Source: Clostridiaceae bacterium DTU079 (GTDB taxonomy: Bacteria > Bacillota > Clostridia > Acetivibrionales > Acetivibrionaceae). Taken from it: DNA of 51,649 nt. Numbering within the stretch: the stretch's first letter is position 1; every line of letters begins with the position of its first letter. Below, piece by piece: positions 17,707 to 26,049 of this stretch. The notes beneath the pieces were generated by a model, which ran no database searches, was not told the origin of the DNA, and saw only the letters and a program-made list of their open reading frames with translations. The position numbers and the translations under genes are program-made. The DNA lies in the NCBI GenBank assembly GCA_001512505.1, contig LFSC01000023.1:59431-111079 (forward strand), written 5' to 3'.

Positions 17707-20169
17707 ATGAAAGCAGTTATCATGGCGGGAGGAGAAGGTACCAGATTGAGACCTCTTACGTGCAACATACCGAAACCGATGGTACCTATTGTAAACAAAC
17801 CTGTTATGGAACATATTATTGAATTGCTGAAAAAATATGAGCTAACAGATGTTGCAGTGACCCTGCAGTACTTGCCGGATATGATAAAAGACTATTTTGG
17901 AGATGGTAAGGAGTTTGGTATAAACTTAAGATATTATGTTGAAGACAAACCGATGGGAACGGCAGGAAGTGTAAAAAATGCGGAAGAGTTTCTTGACGAC
18001 ACATTTTTGGTAATCAGTGGTGATGCCCTAACGGATATTGATTTGTCAAAGGCTATTGATTACCACTTCAGTAAAGGTTCTGTTGCAACCCTTGTACTGA
18101 AAAAGGTTGACATACCTTTGGAATACGGGGTAGTGGTGACCGATGAGAACGGCAGAATTACAAGGTTCTTGGAAAAGCCTAGTTGGGGAGAGGTGTTCAG
18201 TGATACTGTAAATACGGGAATTTATATATTGTCTCCTGAGGTTTTGAGGTATTTCAATAAAAATGAAATATTTGATTTCAGCAAGGACCTTTTTCCTTTG
18301 CTGCTGAGAGAAAATAAACCTATGTATGGATATATAACCGAGGAGTACTGGTGTGACATAGGTGATTTGACAGCGTACAGCCAAGCCCATAAGGACGTAT
18401 TGGACAACAAGGTCAAGGTTTCGATAGCCGGAAGCAAAGTCAAAGATGGATTGTGGATCGGGGAAGGAGCGGTTATTGAGGATAATGTCACTATTGAGGA
18501 GCCTTGTGTAATCGGAGCAAATACAAGGATAAAAAACGGTTCAATTATCGGAAGTTATTCTGTCTTAGGGGATAATAACATTATTGGTGAAAGGAGTGGT
18601 ATTAAAAGAAGCATACTTTGGAAAAACAATATTCTCGACAGCAATGTTCAACTGAGAGGCACAGTAATATGCAGCAAGGTTAATATTAAAGAGAATGTCT
18701 CAGCCTTTGAAAATTCTGTTATCGGAGACGATACGGTTATCGACAGGAATGCTCTGATAAAACCGGATATTAAAATATGGCCCAACAAAATGATAGAGAG
18801 TGGAACGGAGGTAAGCTCCAACCTTGTATGGGGTTCCAAGTTCATCCGCTCTATATTCGGATTTCGCGGTCTGGCAGGAGAAATAAATGTGGACATTACT
18901 CCGGAATACGCATCAAAGCTTGGAGCGGCCTATGGAGCAACCTTTAAGGGAAAGGGGAAAATAGGCATAAGCTCTGACGATTCCGCACCTGCTAAAATGC
19001 TCAAAATGTCCTTTATGTCTGGTTTGATGTCGGCAGGGCTAAAGGTTCTTGATTTCGGTGTTTTGCATTTGCCGGTTTTCAGGTCTGCGGTAAGGTTTTA
19101 CGGTGCCGACGGAGGTATTCATATCGGTACATCCAGCAAGGACAGCTCTAAACTCAATGTAGACTTTATAGACAAAAACGGAAGCAATATAGAAAGAAGT
19201 GTGGAAAGGAAAATTGAAAATGCTTTCCAGAGGGAAGACTTCAGCAGGTGCGAAGGAAATGCCATTGATGATATCGAAGTTATTCCGGATTATACTGTGT
19301 TTTATTTAAGGAATATTTTAAACAATACAAAATCAAAGAACATGGAATACAAGATCCTTTTAAATTCTCCTTCGGAATACATTCTTGAAACGGTGGAGAG
19401 CCTTTTAACAAGCCTCGGCTGTACTGTTGAAAAAACGATTCTTGATTTGCAGAACGCAAAAACTATGAGCAAGGGAAATGACTCAGGGGAAATAAATTAT
19501 TTTATAAGCACTACAAAAATGGGGAATTTTGACCTGGGTGTTTCCATTGAAGATACTTCGGAGAAGATGATGCTGGTGGATAACAACGGGCGGGTTATTT
19601 CCGACGATATGTTTACTGCCCTTATTTCGCTGATAATGTTTAAAACGGTGGAAGGCGGAACTGTAGTTGTGCCCATATCCGCAAGCTCCGTTATTGAAAA
19701 AATAGCAGAGCAGAATAACGGGAAAGTAATAAGAACTAAGACTTCTCCTCAGGATTTAATGAATAAAATTTTGGGCAGTGAAGTAAAGGATAATGTATAT
19801 GACCAGTTTGCACTGCATTTTGATGCCATTGCCGGGCTAGTGAAGATACTGGATTTTATGAAATCCAATAATTATAAGCTTTCGGACCTTGTTGATATGA
19901 TACCTCAATTTTATGTGAGTGAAAAAGAAGTCGACTGTTCATGGAATGCAAAAGGAAAGGTAATCAGGCAGATTATTCAGGAAAACGAAAATGAAAGCAT
20001 TGAAACCCTTGAGGGCGTCAAAATATTTAAAGACGGAGGATGGGTACTGGTTTTACCGGATGCGGAGCAACCGGTATGCAGGATAAAAAGTGAAAGCTAC
20101 TCCGCAGAGTTTGCAGAGGAGCTTACGAATTTTTACGTTAATAAGGTTAAGGAAATCAGCCAAAAGTGA
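17707..20169 (+). CDS. sugar-1-phosphate nucleotidyltransferase fused to a degenerate phosphomannomutase domain
   Basis: An 820-residue protein. Residues 1-235 are a nucleotidyltransferase ([31 protein letters not shown]). Residues 250-370 are left-handed beta-helix repeats. From about 380 a phosphomannomutase/phosphoglucomutase fold begins (FGFRGLAGE...LTPE-like). In the last part the key loops are lost: the TASHNP phosphoserine loop reads GTSSKDS (nt about 19120-19140) and the metal loop DGDxDR reads IEDTSEK (nt 19546-19566). So the transferase should work, probably making GDP-mannose or NDP-glucose, and the mutase probably does not. AAAGGATG precedes the ATG. Monocistronic, closed by a hairpin. 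Confidence 0.88.
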   Translation: MKAVIMAGGEGTRLRPLTCNIPKPMVPIVNKPVMEHIIELLKKYELTDVAVTLQYLPDMIKDYFGDGKEFGINLRYYVEDKPMGTAGSVKNAEEFLDDTFLVISGDALTDIDLSKAIDYHFSKGSVATLVLKKVDIPLEYGVVVTDENGRITRFLEKPSWGEVFSDTVNTGIYILSPEVLRYFNKNEIFDFSKDLFPLLLRENKPMYGYITEEYWCDIGDLTAYSQAHKDVLDNKVKVSIAGSKVKDGLWIGEGAVIEDNVTIEEPCVIGANTRIKNGSIIGSYSVLGDNNIIGERSGIKRSILWKNNILDSNVQLRGTVICSKVNIKENVSAFENSVIGDDTVIDRNALIKPDIKIWPNKMIESGTEVSSNLVWGSKFIRSIFGFRGLAGEINVDITPEYASKLGAAYGATFKGKGKIGISSDDSAPAKMLKMSFMSGLMSAGLKVLDFGVLHLPVFRSAVRFYGADGGIHIGTSSKDSSKLNVDFIDKNGSNIERSVERKIENAFQREDFSRCEGNAIDDIEVIPDYTVFYLRNILNNTKSKNMEYKILLNSPSEYILETVESLLTSLGCTVEKTILDLQNAKTMSKGNDSGEINYFISTTKMGNFDLGVSIEDTSEKMMLVDNNGRVISDDMFTALISLIMFKTVEGGTVVVPISASSVIEKIAEQNNGKVIRTKTSPQDLMNKILGSEVKDNVYDQFALHFDAIAGLVKILDFMKSNNYKLSDLVDMIPQFYVSEKEVDCSWNAKGKVIRQIIQENENESIETLEGVKIFKDGGWVLVLPDAEQPVCRIKSESYSAEFAEELTNFYVNKVKEISQK

Positions 20170-20191
20170 TTTGGTGTCTTTGCAGAATTTG

Positions 20192-20215
20192 AAAAAAGTG
20201 GGGCATGCTGCCCCT
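20192..20215. terminator. hairpin terminator between converging genes
   Basis: GGGGCA-TGC-TGCCCC (20200-20214). On the minus strand the stem is followed by ACTTTTTTC, so it ends the minus-strand gene well; on the + strand TTAATTCTT gives weaker support. Confidence 0.7.
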
Positions 20216-20224
20216 TAATTCTTA

Positions 20225-20542
20225 TCAATCCCCGAAAATCGGATCATAATCTTCTTCAACTATGGGTTCAAAATAGAAATCGATGTACATGGGCTCGCCT
20301 TTTCCGTCCTCATTGTCGCAAAAGGCAGCACGAAATTCAAACTCCGGTTCCTTTATCACGTCCCTTGCTTTTCTGTCTAAAGGGATGCTTGAAATACGAT
20401 AAATGCCATGCTCTTTAAGTTTGTTTACTACCCATTCGAACTCAGCCATATTATCAACATCCATACAGGGAATATTTCCGTTTTTCATTTCTTTAATAAC
20501 ATCTTCAATTTCTCCGGTTTGATATCTGATTTGATAGAACAT
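20225..20542 (-). CDS. small acidic hypothetical protein
   Basis: A 105-residue acidic cytosolic protein that starts MFYQIRYQTGEIEDVIKEMK and ends in an Asp/Glu-rich tail. ATG 20542 is preceded by TTGGAGGTATTTT. It has no membrane segment or known motif; it could be a small alpha/beta domain (strand, helix, strand, helix, several strands). Monocistronic on the minus strand, converging with the nucleotidyltransferase gene. Function unknown. Confidence 0.6.
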   Translation of the reverse strand: MFYQIRYQTGEIEDVIKEMKNGNIPCMDVDNMAEFEWVVNKLKEHGIYRISSIPLDRKARDVIKEPEFEFRAAFCDNEDGKGEPMYIDFYFEPIVEEDYDPIFGD

Positions 20543-20870
20543 AAAATACCTCCAAGTAAAAAAATTTTCGCGATTTTAAAATTCACTATATATTTTATAC
20601 CACATATTTGAGATATAAAAGCAAGATAAAGCATGAGTGCACGAAAATGTTAAGAAAAATATTCCATAAACAGAAGTCTCAGAGCCAGAGAGCCTGTAAA
20701 TACTCTGGGAAAAGGGAGAGCATCCAAAAAACATTTATATAAATGTACTTGAAATAGTATTTTTTTGTTGTAGAATAAAAATACAAGGTATTTTTAATAG
20801 TTGAAACTTAAAAGATACAATTTTCTCAAATAAGTAGTATGAATCTATTACAAACAAAGGAAGCCTGATT
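20543..20870. other. intergenic region upstream of the DUF881 pair
   Basis: 328 bp without a gene. It includes the promoter described at 20749-20776 and an ATTTATATAAAT palindrome just upstream of it (20733-20744). I see no other structure. Confidence 0.5.
20749..20776 (+). promoter_or_regulatory. candidate sigma-A promoter of the DUF881 pair
   Basis: TTGAAA, a 16-base spacer, and TAGAAT, each with 5 of 6 matches. It lies about 95 bp before the first DUF881 gene. Confidence 0.55.
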
Positions 20871-21581
20871 ATGAAGAGGAAAGATTTGAGATTCATCCTG
20901 ATGATTTTGTTTATGCTTTTTGGCATTATTATATCGGTTCAGTTTCGGAGTGTTTTGGATGCCAACAAGGATAAGCCTTCTATTGTTTATCAGATTGAAA
21001 GTCTCAGAGATCAGCTTAATAAGGAAAAGATCATCGGAAGTGAGCTTAGAGAACAGATTGATGAGAACATAAAAAAAGAAGAGGAATACATCAAAAGTTT
21101 TATAAGCCACAGCAATGATGAACTTATAGAAGAGTGGAAAAATGCAAGGCTGATTGCTGGTCTTACGGATGTAAGGGGAAACGGAGTGGTTATTAGAATC
21201 AGTGATGCGGCTGAGTTTGAAGGTGGAAATATAAGTAATTACGTTGTTCATGATGTTGATCTGGTTGTGGTGGTGAATGAGCTGAAAAAAGCAGGTGCTC
21301 AGGCTATTTCAATCAATAATGAAAGGATTATATCCACTACCGAGATAATATGTGCCGGCCCTACAGTGAGAATAAACAGGAACAGGTATGCTATTCCTTT
21401 TGAAATAAAGGCAATAGGTAATCCCAAAAAACTATACGAGGCAATTGTCAACAGTCCAATTGCCATGGAATTTAAGGATTTTGGAAAGGTATTTGAGGTG
21501 AAGGAAGCCAAAGACATTGTTATACCAAAGTTTAGCGGGGATATAAATAATTTAGTTAAAGGTCTGGAGGTAGTTGAATAA
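20871..21581 (+). CDS. DUF881 (YlxW/YlxX-like) protein, first copy
   Basis: A 236-residue membrane-anchored protein with one N-terminal helix (FILMILFMLFGIIISV), a coiled coil (residues 40-75), and the DUF881 domain: ARLIAGLTDVRGNGVVIRIS, LVVVVNELKKAGAQAISINN and the RIISTTEI region. DUF881 proteins sit near division genes in Bacillus (ylxW, ylxX); their role is unknown. AAAGGAAG precedes the ATG. The stop codon overlaps the next gene's ATG by one base, so the pair is co-translated. Confidence 0.88.
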   Translation: MKRKDLRFILMILFMLFGIIISVQFRSVLDANKDKPSIVYQIESLRDQLNKEKIIGSELREQIDENIKKEEEYIKSFISHSNDELIEEWKNARLIAGLTDVRGNGVVIRISDAAEFEGGNISNYVVHDVDLVVVVNELKKAGAQAISINNERIISTTEIICAGPTVRINRNRYAIPFEIKAIGNPKKLYEAIVNSPIAMEFKDFGKVFEVKEAKDIVIPKFSGDINNLVKGLEVVE

Positions 21582-22291
21582 TGAGTCTTTCAAGAAATTT
21601 GTCCATTACATTGATTTGTTTGATATTGGGGGTTATGCTGTCATGGCAATATAAAAGCATTCAGAACAATAAAAAGGTGGCCTCAAGTCAGGCAGGAACG
21701 TTGTACACATTACAGGAGGAACTGCTGGCTGAAAAAACAAAAAATGAAAACCTTAGGGCGAGAAATCAAGAGCTGGAGGAGCAAGTATCAAAGTATATCA
21801 ATGCTGAAGGAAACAATAAAAAGATTGAAGAGAGCTTAATGGAAGAAATTCAAAGGAGCAGGACTCTTGCCGGTCTGAATGATGTTGTGGGACCGGGAGT
21901 GGAGATAGTCGTTGATGATGGGGATTACAGTAATGTAATGGACACTCATTTGTTGGTTCTCATAAATGAAATCAGAGCGTCGGAGGCTCAAGCGATATCG
22001 ATAAACGGAGAGCGCATTGTGGCTATGTCTGAGATCAAGATGACAAATGAAAGAACATCACCCCATATTATTGTAATAAACGGGAGACAAATGCAGGCGC
22101 CTTTTGTTGTAAAGGTAATAGCAGATCCCGATAAGCTCAGCAATTCATTGAACATGCTTGAAGGAATAGTGGATAGGCTCAGGGACTATTACGGACTCGA
22201 GATAACCGTTAAGAAAATGGATAAAATTGAAATTCCAAAGGTTCATGACGATGGATCGGTTTTAAAGTATAATCTTCTTAATCCCGTATAA
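21581..22291 (+). CDS. DUF881 (YlxW/YlxX-like) protein, second copy
   Basis: A 236-residue paralogue of the gene just upstream, with the same length and layout: an N-terminal helix (ITLICLILGVMLSW), a coiled coil rich in Glu/Lys/Asn, and the DUF881 core (LAGLNDVVGPGVEIVVD, HLLVLINEIRASEAQAISIN, RIVAMSEI). CTGGAGG before the ATG lies within the upstream gene. The pair probably arose by duplication and may form a heteromer at the membrane. A large hairpin follows. Confidence 0.88.
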   Translation: MSLSRNLSITLICLILGVMLSWQYKSIQNNKKVASSQAGTLYTLQEELLAEKTKNENLRARNQELEEQVSKYINAEGNNKKIEESLMEEIQRSRTLAGLNDVVGPGVEIVVDDGDYSNVMDTHLLVLINEIRASEAQAISINGERIVAMSEIKMTNERTSPHIIVINGRQMQAPFVVKVIADPDKLSNSLNMLEGIVDRLRDYYGLEITVKKMDKIEIPKVHDDGSVLKYNLLNPV

Positions 22292-22390
22292 TATGAATCT
22301 TGGTGTTTGTTGCAAGTTTTTTACTCAAATAATATGCACCCATAGAAGCAGTTGGTTATTTTTTTAGACAGTTTAATATATAAATATAGT

Positions 22391-22442
22391 AGGCCTTAAA
22401 TTTGTACCAATGATTTTAATTGAAGTACACAATTTAAGGCCT
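22391..22442 (+). terminator. long hairpin between the DUF881 pair and pdaA
   Basis: AGGCCTTAAATTTGTAC pairs with GTACACAATTTAAGGCCT (17-bp stem, one bulged base, 17-base loop), followed six bases later by TTTTT. It is likely a terminator of the DUF881 operon, or an attenuator read from upstream of pdaA, whose ribosome site (AGGGGG) starts about 14 bp later. Confidence 0.6.
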
Positions 22443-22469
22443 CAACTGTTTTTATAGGGGGCTTGTCCG

Positions 22470-23408
22470 ATGAAGAAGAAAATAATTGTTCTTACAATTG
22501 CAACAGGTTTATTATTGACAATAGGCATTTTGGGGAGGGGTAAAAGAGATAGCTTGAATTTGCCCGATATGGGAGGGGTATACTCGGTAAGTCTTGATAA
22601 TCTGGATTTCAGTACGGAAATTACCGGAATGCTCAGCGAAGGGGTAATAGATGAAATACCCTATGAGGAATACGAGGATGTTTTTGCACAGGTACAGTCG
22701 GTTAGCGGATACAGCAACAAGGTGTTAAGATGGGGGATTTCAAGAAGGGGATTCGGAGAAACTCCCGACGCCGATCCCGGTGCACCGGAGCTTTTGGCCC
22801 GGTACGGAGGAGTTTATCTGGGTGATACTTCTAAAAACATAATATACCTTACTTTTGACGAAGGTTATGAGAACGGCTATACATCAAAAATACTTGATGT
22901 ATTAAGGAATAATAACGTTAAGGCAATATTTTTTATAACGGGACCATATCTAAAAGAGCATGAGGACCTTGTAAGAAGAATGGTGGAAGAGGGGCATGTT
23001 GTCGGAAACCATACCATTCATCATCCCAGTCTTCCCAGTGTGGCAGACAAGGAACTTGAGGAGGAAGTTCTCGGTCTTGACAGGGCTTTTAAAGAAAAAT
23101 TCGGTACCAACATGAAATTTTTAAGACCTCCCAAGGGTGAATACAGCGAAAGGACTTTGGCAATTACTCAAAAACTCGGATATACCAATTTGTTCTGGAG
23201 CTTTGCTTATGATGATTGGCACAGGGATAAAGTCAGAGGACCGGAATATGCATATAAAAAGGTGACGGATAACCTGCACAACGGTGCCGTACTGCTTCTT
23301 CATGCCGTTTCAAAGGATAATGCCGATGCCCTGGACATGATAATTAAAGGGGCAAGGGGAAAAGGGTTTGAATTCGGAGACCCTAATGACCTTCTGCGTT
23401 CAAATTAA
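22470..23408 (+). CDS. pdaA: delta-lactam-biosynthetic polysaccharide deacetylase
   Basis: A 312-residue exported NodB-fold enzyme. The N-terminal hydrophobic segment (IIVLTIATGLLLTIGIL) is a signal or anchor. The PdaA-type catalytic motifs are visible: TFDEGYENG in place of TFDDG, NHTIHHPS as the metal HxxxH, RPPKGEYS, and LLLHAVS. PdaA removes acetyl groups from N-acetylmuramic acid so that muramic-delta-lactam forms in spore cortex peptidoglycan, needed for germination. It heads an operon with yqfC (25 bp later) and yqfD, both sporulation genes, which fits. ATG 22470 has GGGGGC 9 bases before it. Confidence 0.93.
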   Translation: MKKKIIVLTIATGLLLTIGILGRGKRDSLNLPDMGGVYSVSLDNLDFSTEITGMLSEGVIDEIPYEEYEDVFAQVQSVSGYSNKVLRWGISRRGFGETPDADPGAPELLARYGGVYLGDTSKNIIYLTFDEGYENGYTSKILDVLRNNNVKAIFFITGPYLKEHEDLVRRMVEEGHVVGNHTIHHPSLPSVADKELEEEVLGLDRAFKEKFGTNMKFLRPPKGEYSERTLAITQKLGYTNLFWSFAYDDWHRDKVRGPEYAYKKVTDNLHNGAVLLLHAVSKDNADALDMIIKGARGKGFEFGDPNDLLRSN

Positions 23409-23433
23409 TAAAATCTGTTAAAGGAGAAAGTCT

Positions 23434-23751
23434 ATGCAGAAAAAGAGAAGGAGTCGTACCCAAAAGAGCAAAGGGGAAGAAAATAAAAGAAAATTAAAGG
23501 AAAAGGTTGCAGAATTATTGGAGCTGCCTAAAGAGGTGGTAATGGATCTCCCTAAAATAACAATGTTCGGAGACAGAAACCTTCTTGTGGAAAACTATAA
23601 AGGAATTATTGAGTATGATGACAACAAAATAAGGATAAATACGGGAAAAGGGATTATAAAGGTTACCGGAGAGAAATTGGTGATTAAGGAGATTACACAG
23701 GAGGACCTTATGATAGATGGGGATATTGATACTCTGGAATTCTTAAAGTAG
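23434..23751 (+). CDS. yqfC: sporulation protein YqfC
   Basis: A 105-residue protein with a basic tail and the YabP/YqfC-like domain: LELPKEVVMDLPKITMFGDR, LVENYKGIIEYDDNKIRI and EDLMIDGDIDTLEF. The family is known from sporulating Firmicutes and is made in the mother cell under sigma-E in Bacillus. AAAGGAG is 7 bases before the ATG. It lies between pdaA and yqfD, with 25 and 15 bp gaps. Confidence 0.93.
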   Translation: MQKKRRSRTQKSKGEENKRKLKEKVAELLELPKEVVMDLPKITMFGDRNLLVENYKGIIEYDDNKIRINTGKGIIKVTGEKLVIKEITQEDLMIDGDIDTLEFLK

Positions 23752-23766
23752 CGTGGGGGAGTAAAA

Positions 23767-24960
23767 ATGTTGTTATTTAGGTTATGGAATTATATAAGAG
23801 GATATGTTATTATAGTAGTTGAAGGATATTTTCTGGAGAAGTTTGTAAATATATGTACAAGAAGACAGATTTTGCTGTTTGATATTTCGAGACAGAAAAA
23901 CAGCAAAATGACCCTTAAGGTTAGTATTAAGGGGTTTAGGATGCTAAGGCCCATTGCCAAAAAGACCGGCTGCAGAGTAAGAATTCTAAAAAAACATGGC
24001 TTGCCGTTTTTAATCAACAGGTATCGGGGCAGGAAAACATTTTTACTTGGTGCAGCATTATTTGTTGTATTATTCTATATAATGACATCCTTTGTATGGA
24101 CTATTGAGATTACAGGAAATGAAAAAATTGAAACGCAGCTTATTATCGAAAAACTGGCATCCATGGGAGTAAAGCCTGGGGTCTTGAAATACAGGATTAA
24201 CTCTGAAAAGGTTGCTGACCGTATTATTATGGATGTGAACGGTCTTTCATATGTAAGTGTGGTGGTAAGAGGCACAAAAGTAAAGGTGGAGGTAGCTGAA
24301 GGTGTGGACGTTCCTCCAATGGTGCCCTTAAGTGAACCCTGCGATATTGTGGCCGGAAAAGACGGGGTAATCAAGTCCATCGTCGTTAAAGCCGGACAGG
24401 CGGCAGTTAAGGAAGGGGACACGGTTAAGAAAGGACAAATACTTGTTTCGGGAAATGTACCGATAAAGAATATGGAGAACAATCCCAGAATGGTTCATGC
24501 CATTGGGAATATTTTAGCGAGAACATGGTATGAAAGCACTCAGCCTGTTGAGCTTAGGGTTGTTGAAAAGATCAGGACCGGGAGGAAAAAGGATAACATT
24601 TCCTTGTTTTTGTTCTCGAAAAAGATAAATTTATTCAATAAAAAGGTCAGCTATAGCAATTATGAGAGGGTGGAAACGGAGAAATTTCTCTCAATAGGGG
24701 AAAACCTTGTTCTACCCTTTGGTGCAGTTATCGAAACGTATTATGAAAACCAAATAATAGAGGCGGATGTTTCTTTGGAGGAAGCAAAGGAAAACGCTGC
24801 CAATGCTGCCTACAGGAAAGCCCTTGAGGATATTCCCGAAGGCGCACAAATTGTTGACAGAAGAATTGAGTTTATTGAAAACCAAAACGGTGATATAATT
24901 GCAGATGTGATTATAGAGTGTTTGGAGGATATAGGAGTTAAGAAAGAGATTGAACGCTAA
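23767..24960 (+). CDS. yqfD: sporulation protein YqfD
   Basis: A 397-residue protein. The N-terminal 90 residues (RIGYVIIVVEGYFLEKFVNI-like, with RLWNYIRGY) are followed by one membrane helix (FLLGAALFVVLFYIMTSFVW), then a POTRA-like part (EITGNEKIETQLIIEKLASM) and a long extracytoplasmic domain. This is the usual YqfD plan. It starts 15 bp after yqfC, with GGGGGAG just before the ATG. In Bacillus it is a sigma-E gene of unclear function. Next to phoH it forms the ancestral yqfC-yqfD-phoH order. Confidence 0.93.
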   Translation: MLLFRLWNYIRGYVIIVVEGYFLEKFVNICTRRQILLFDISRQKNSKMTLKVSIKGFRMLRPIAKKTGCRVRILKKHGLPFLINRYRGRKTFLLGAALFVVLFYIMTSFVWTIEITGNEKIETQLIIEKLASMGVKPGVLKYRINSEKVADRIIMDVNGLSYVSVVVRGTKVKVEVAEGVDVPPMVPLSEPCDIVAGKDGVIKSIVVKAGQAAVKEGDTVKKGQILVSGNVPIKNMENNPRMVHAIGNILARTWYESTQPVELRVVEKIRTGRKKDNISLFLFSKKINLFNKKVSYSNYERVETEKFLSIGENLVLPFGAVIETYYENQIIEADVSLEEAKENAANAAYRKALEDIPEGAQIVDRRIEFIENQNGDIIADVIIECLEDIGVKKEIER

Positions 24961-25074
24961 TAGCAAATTCATTCCTGAAGATGCGTTCAATGGCTGTAGG
25001 AATATGAGTTTTTAAAACTTTGAATTAATTATTGTAAAATACTTTTTCGAAACATACAGATTGGAGGGGAATAT

Positions 25075-26049
25075 TTGGAAACATTAGTAGAGGTATCCCT
25101 GGAATTTGACAGAATTGAGCATGCTATGAACCTTTTTGGCAATTTTGACGAGAATATAAATATAGTTGAGGATGCTTTCAATGTAAAAATTATTTCCAGG
25201 GACAATGAGATTAGGGTTGTCGGTTACAGTGATGCTGTATATAAGGCGCAGACGGTTTTACAGCGGCTTATTAGTTTGGCAGCCCAGGGAGATATAATAA
25301 CAAAACAGAATGTAAGCTATCTTGTTCAGCTTGCTGATGAAGACCAATTGGACAAGGTCAAGGATTTTTGTGCAGATTGCATATGTGTGACAGCCAGGGG
25401 AAAACAGATAAAGTCCAAGACCCATGGACAGAAAATGTATGTGGACGCAATTAAAAACAACGATGTTGTTTTCGGTATAGGTCCGGCAGGTACCGGAAAG
25501 ACGTTTTTAGCTGTTGCCATGGCGGTAACGGCTTTTAGAAATAAAGAGATTAACAGAATTGTTCTTACCCGGCCCGCAGTTGAGGCAGGGGAAAAGCTGG
25601 GATTTTTGCCCGGTGACTTGCAGAACAAAGTTGATCCTTATTTAAGACCGTTATATGATGCATTGTATGAGATGATGGGATTTGAAACCTATCACAAGTA
25701 TCTTGAAAAGGGAATGATAGAAGTAGCCCCCCTTGCCTATATGAGGGGAAGGACACTGGACGATTCTTTTATCATACTTGACGAGGCCCAGAATACTACT
25801 CCTGAGCAAATGAAGATGTTTTTAACCAGGATTGGTTTCGGATCAAAGGCAGTAATTAACGGTGATGTAACCCAAATAGACCTTCCCGGAGATAAAAAAT
25901 CCGGTTTGAAAGAGGTTATGAAGGTATTGAAGGATGTAAAAGGAGTTTCCTTTGTTTATCTGTCCGATAGAGATGTTGTAAGGCATGAATTGGTTCAAAG
26001 AATCATACAGGCATATGAAAGGTATGATAAGGTTGCAAAAAATCACTAG
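25075..26049 (+). CDS. phoH: PhoH-like ATPase
   Basis: A 324-residue P-loop ATPase. Walker A is GPAGTGKT at 136-143 and Walker B is FIILDEAQNT near 228; the N-terminal region has a KH-like fold. PhoH proteins are ribosome- or RNA-linked, and partner YbeY is encoded two genes on. The start is TTG 25075 with TTGGAGGGG 6-14 bases upstream; an in-frame ATG comes only 17 codons later. It overlaps the next gene. Confidence 0.95.
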   Translation: METLVEVSLEFDRIEHAMNLFGNFDENINIVEDAFNVKIISRDNEIRVVGYSDAVYKAQTVLQRLISLAAQGDIITKQNVSYLVQLADEDQLDKVKDFCADCICVTARGKQIKSKTHGQKMYVDAIKNNDVVFGIGPAGTGKTFLAVAMAVTAFRNKEINRIVLTRPAVEAGEKLGFLPGDLQNKVDPYLRPLYDALYEMMGFETYHKYLEKGMIEVAPLAYMRGRTLDDSFIILDEAQNTTPEQMKMFLTRIGFGSKAVINGDVTQIDLPGDKKSGLKEVMKVLKDVKGVSFVYLSDRDVVRHELVQRIIQAYERYDKVAKNH

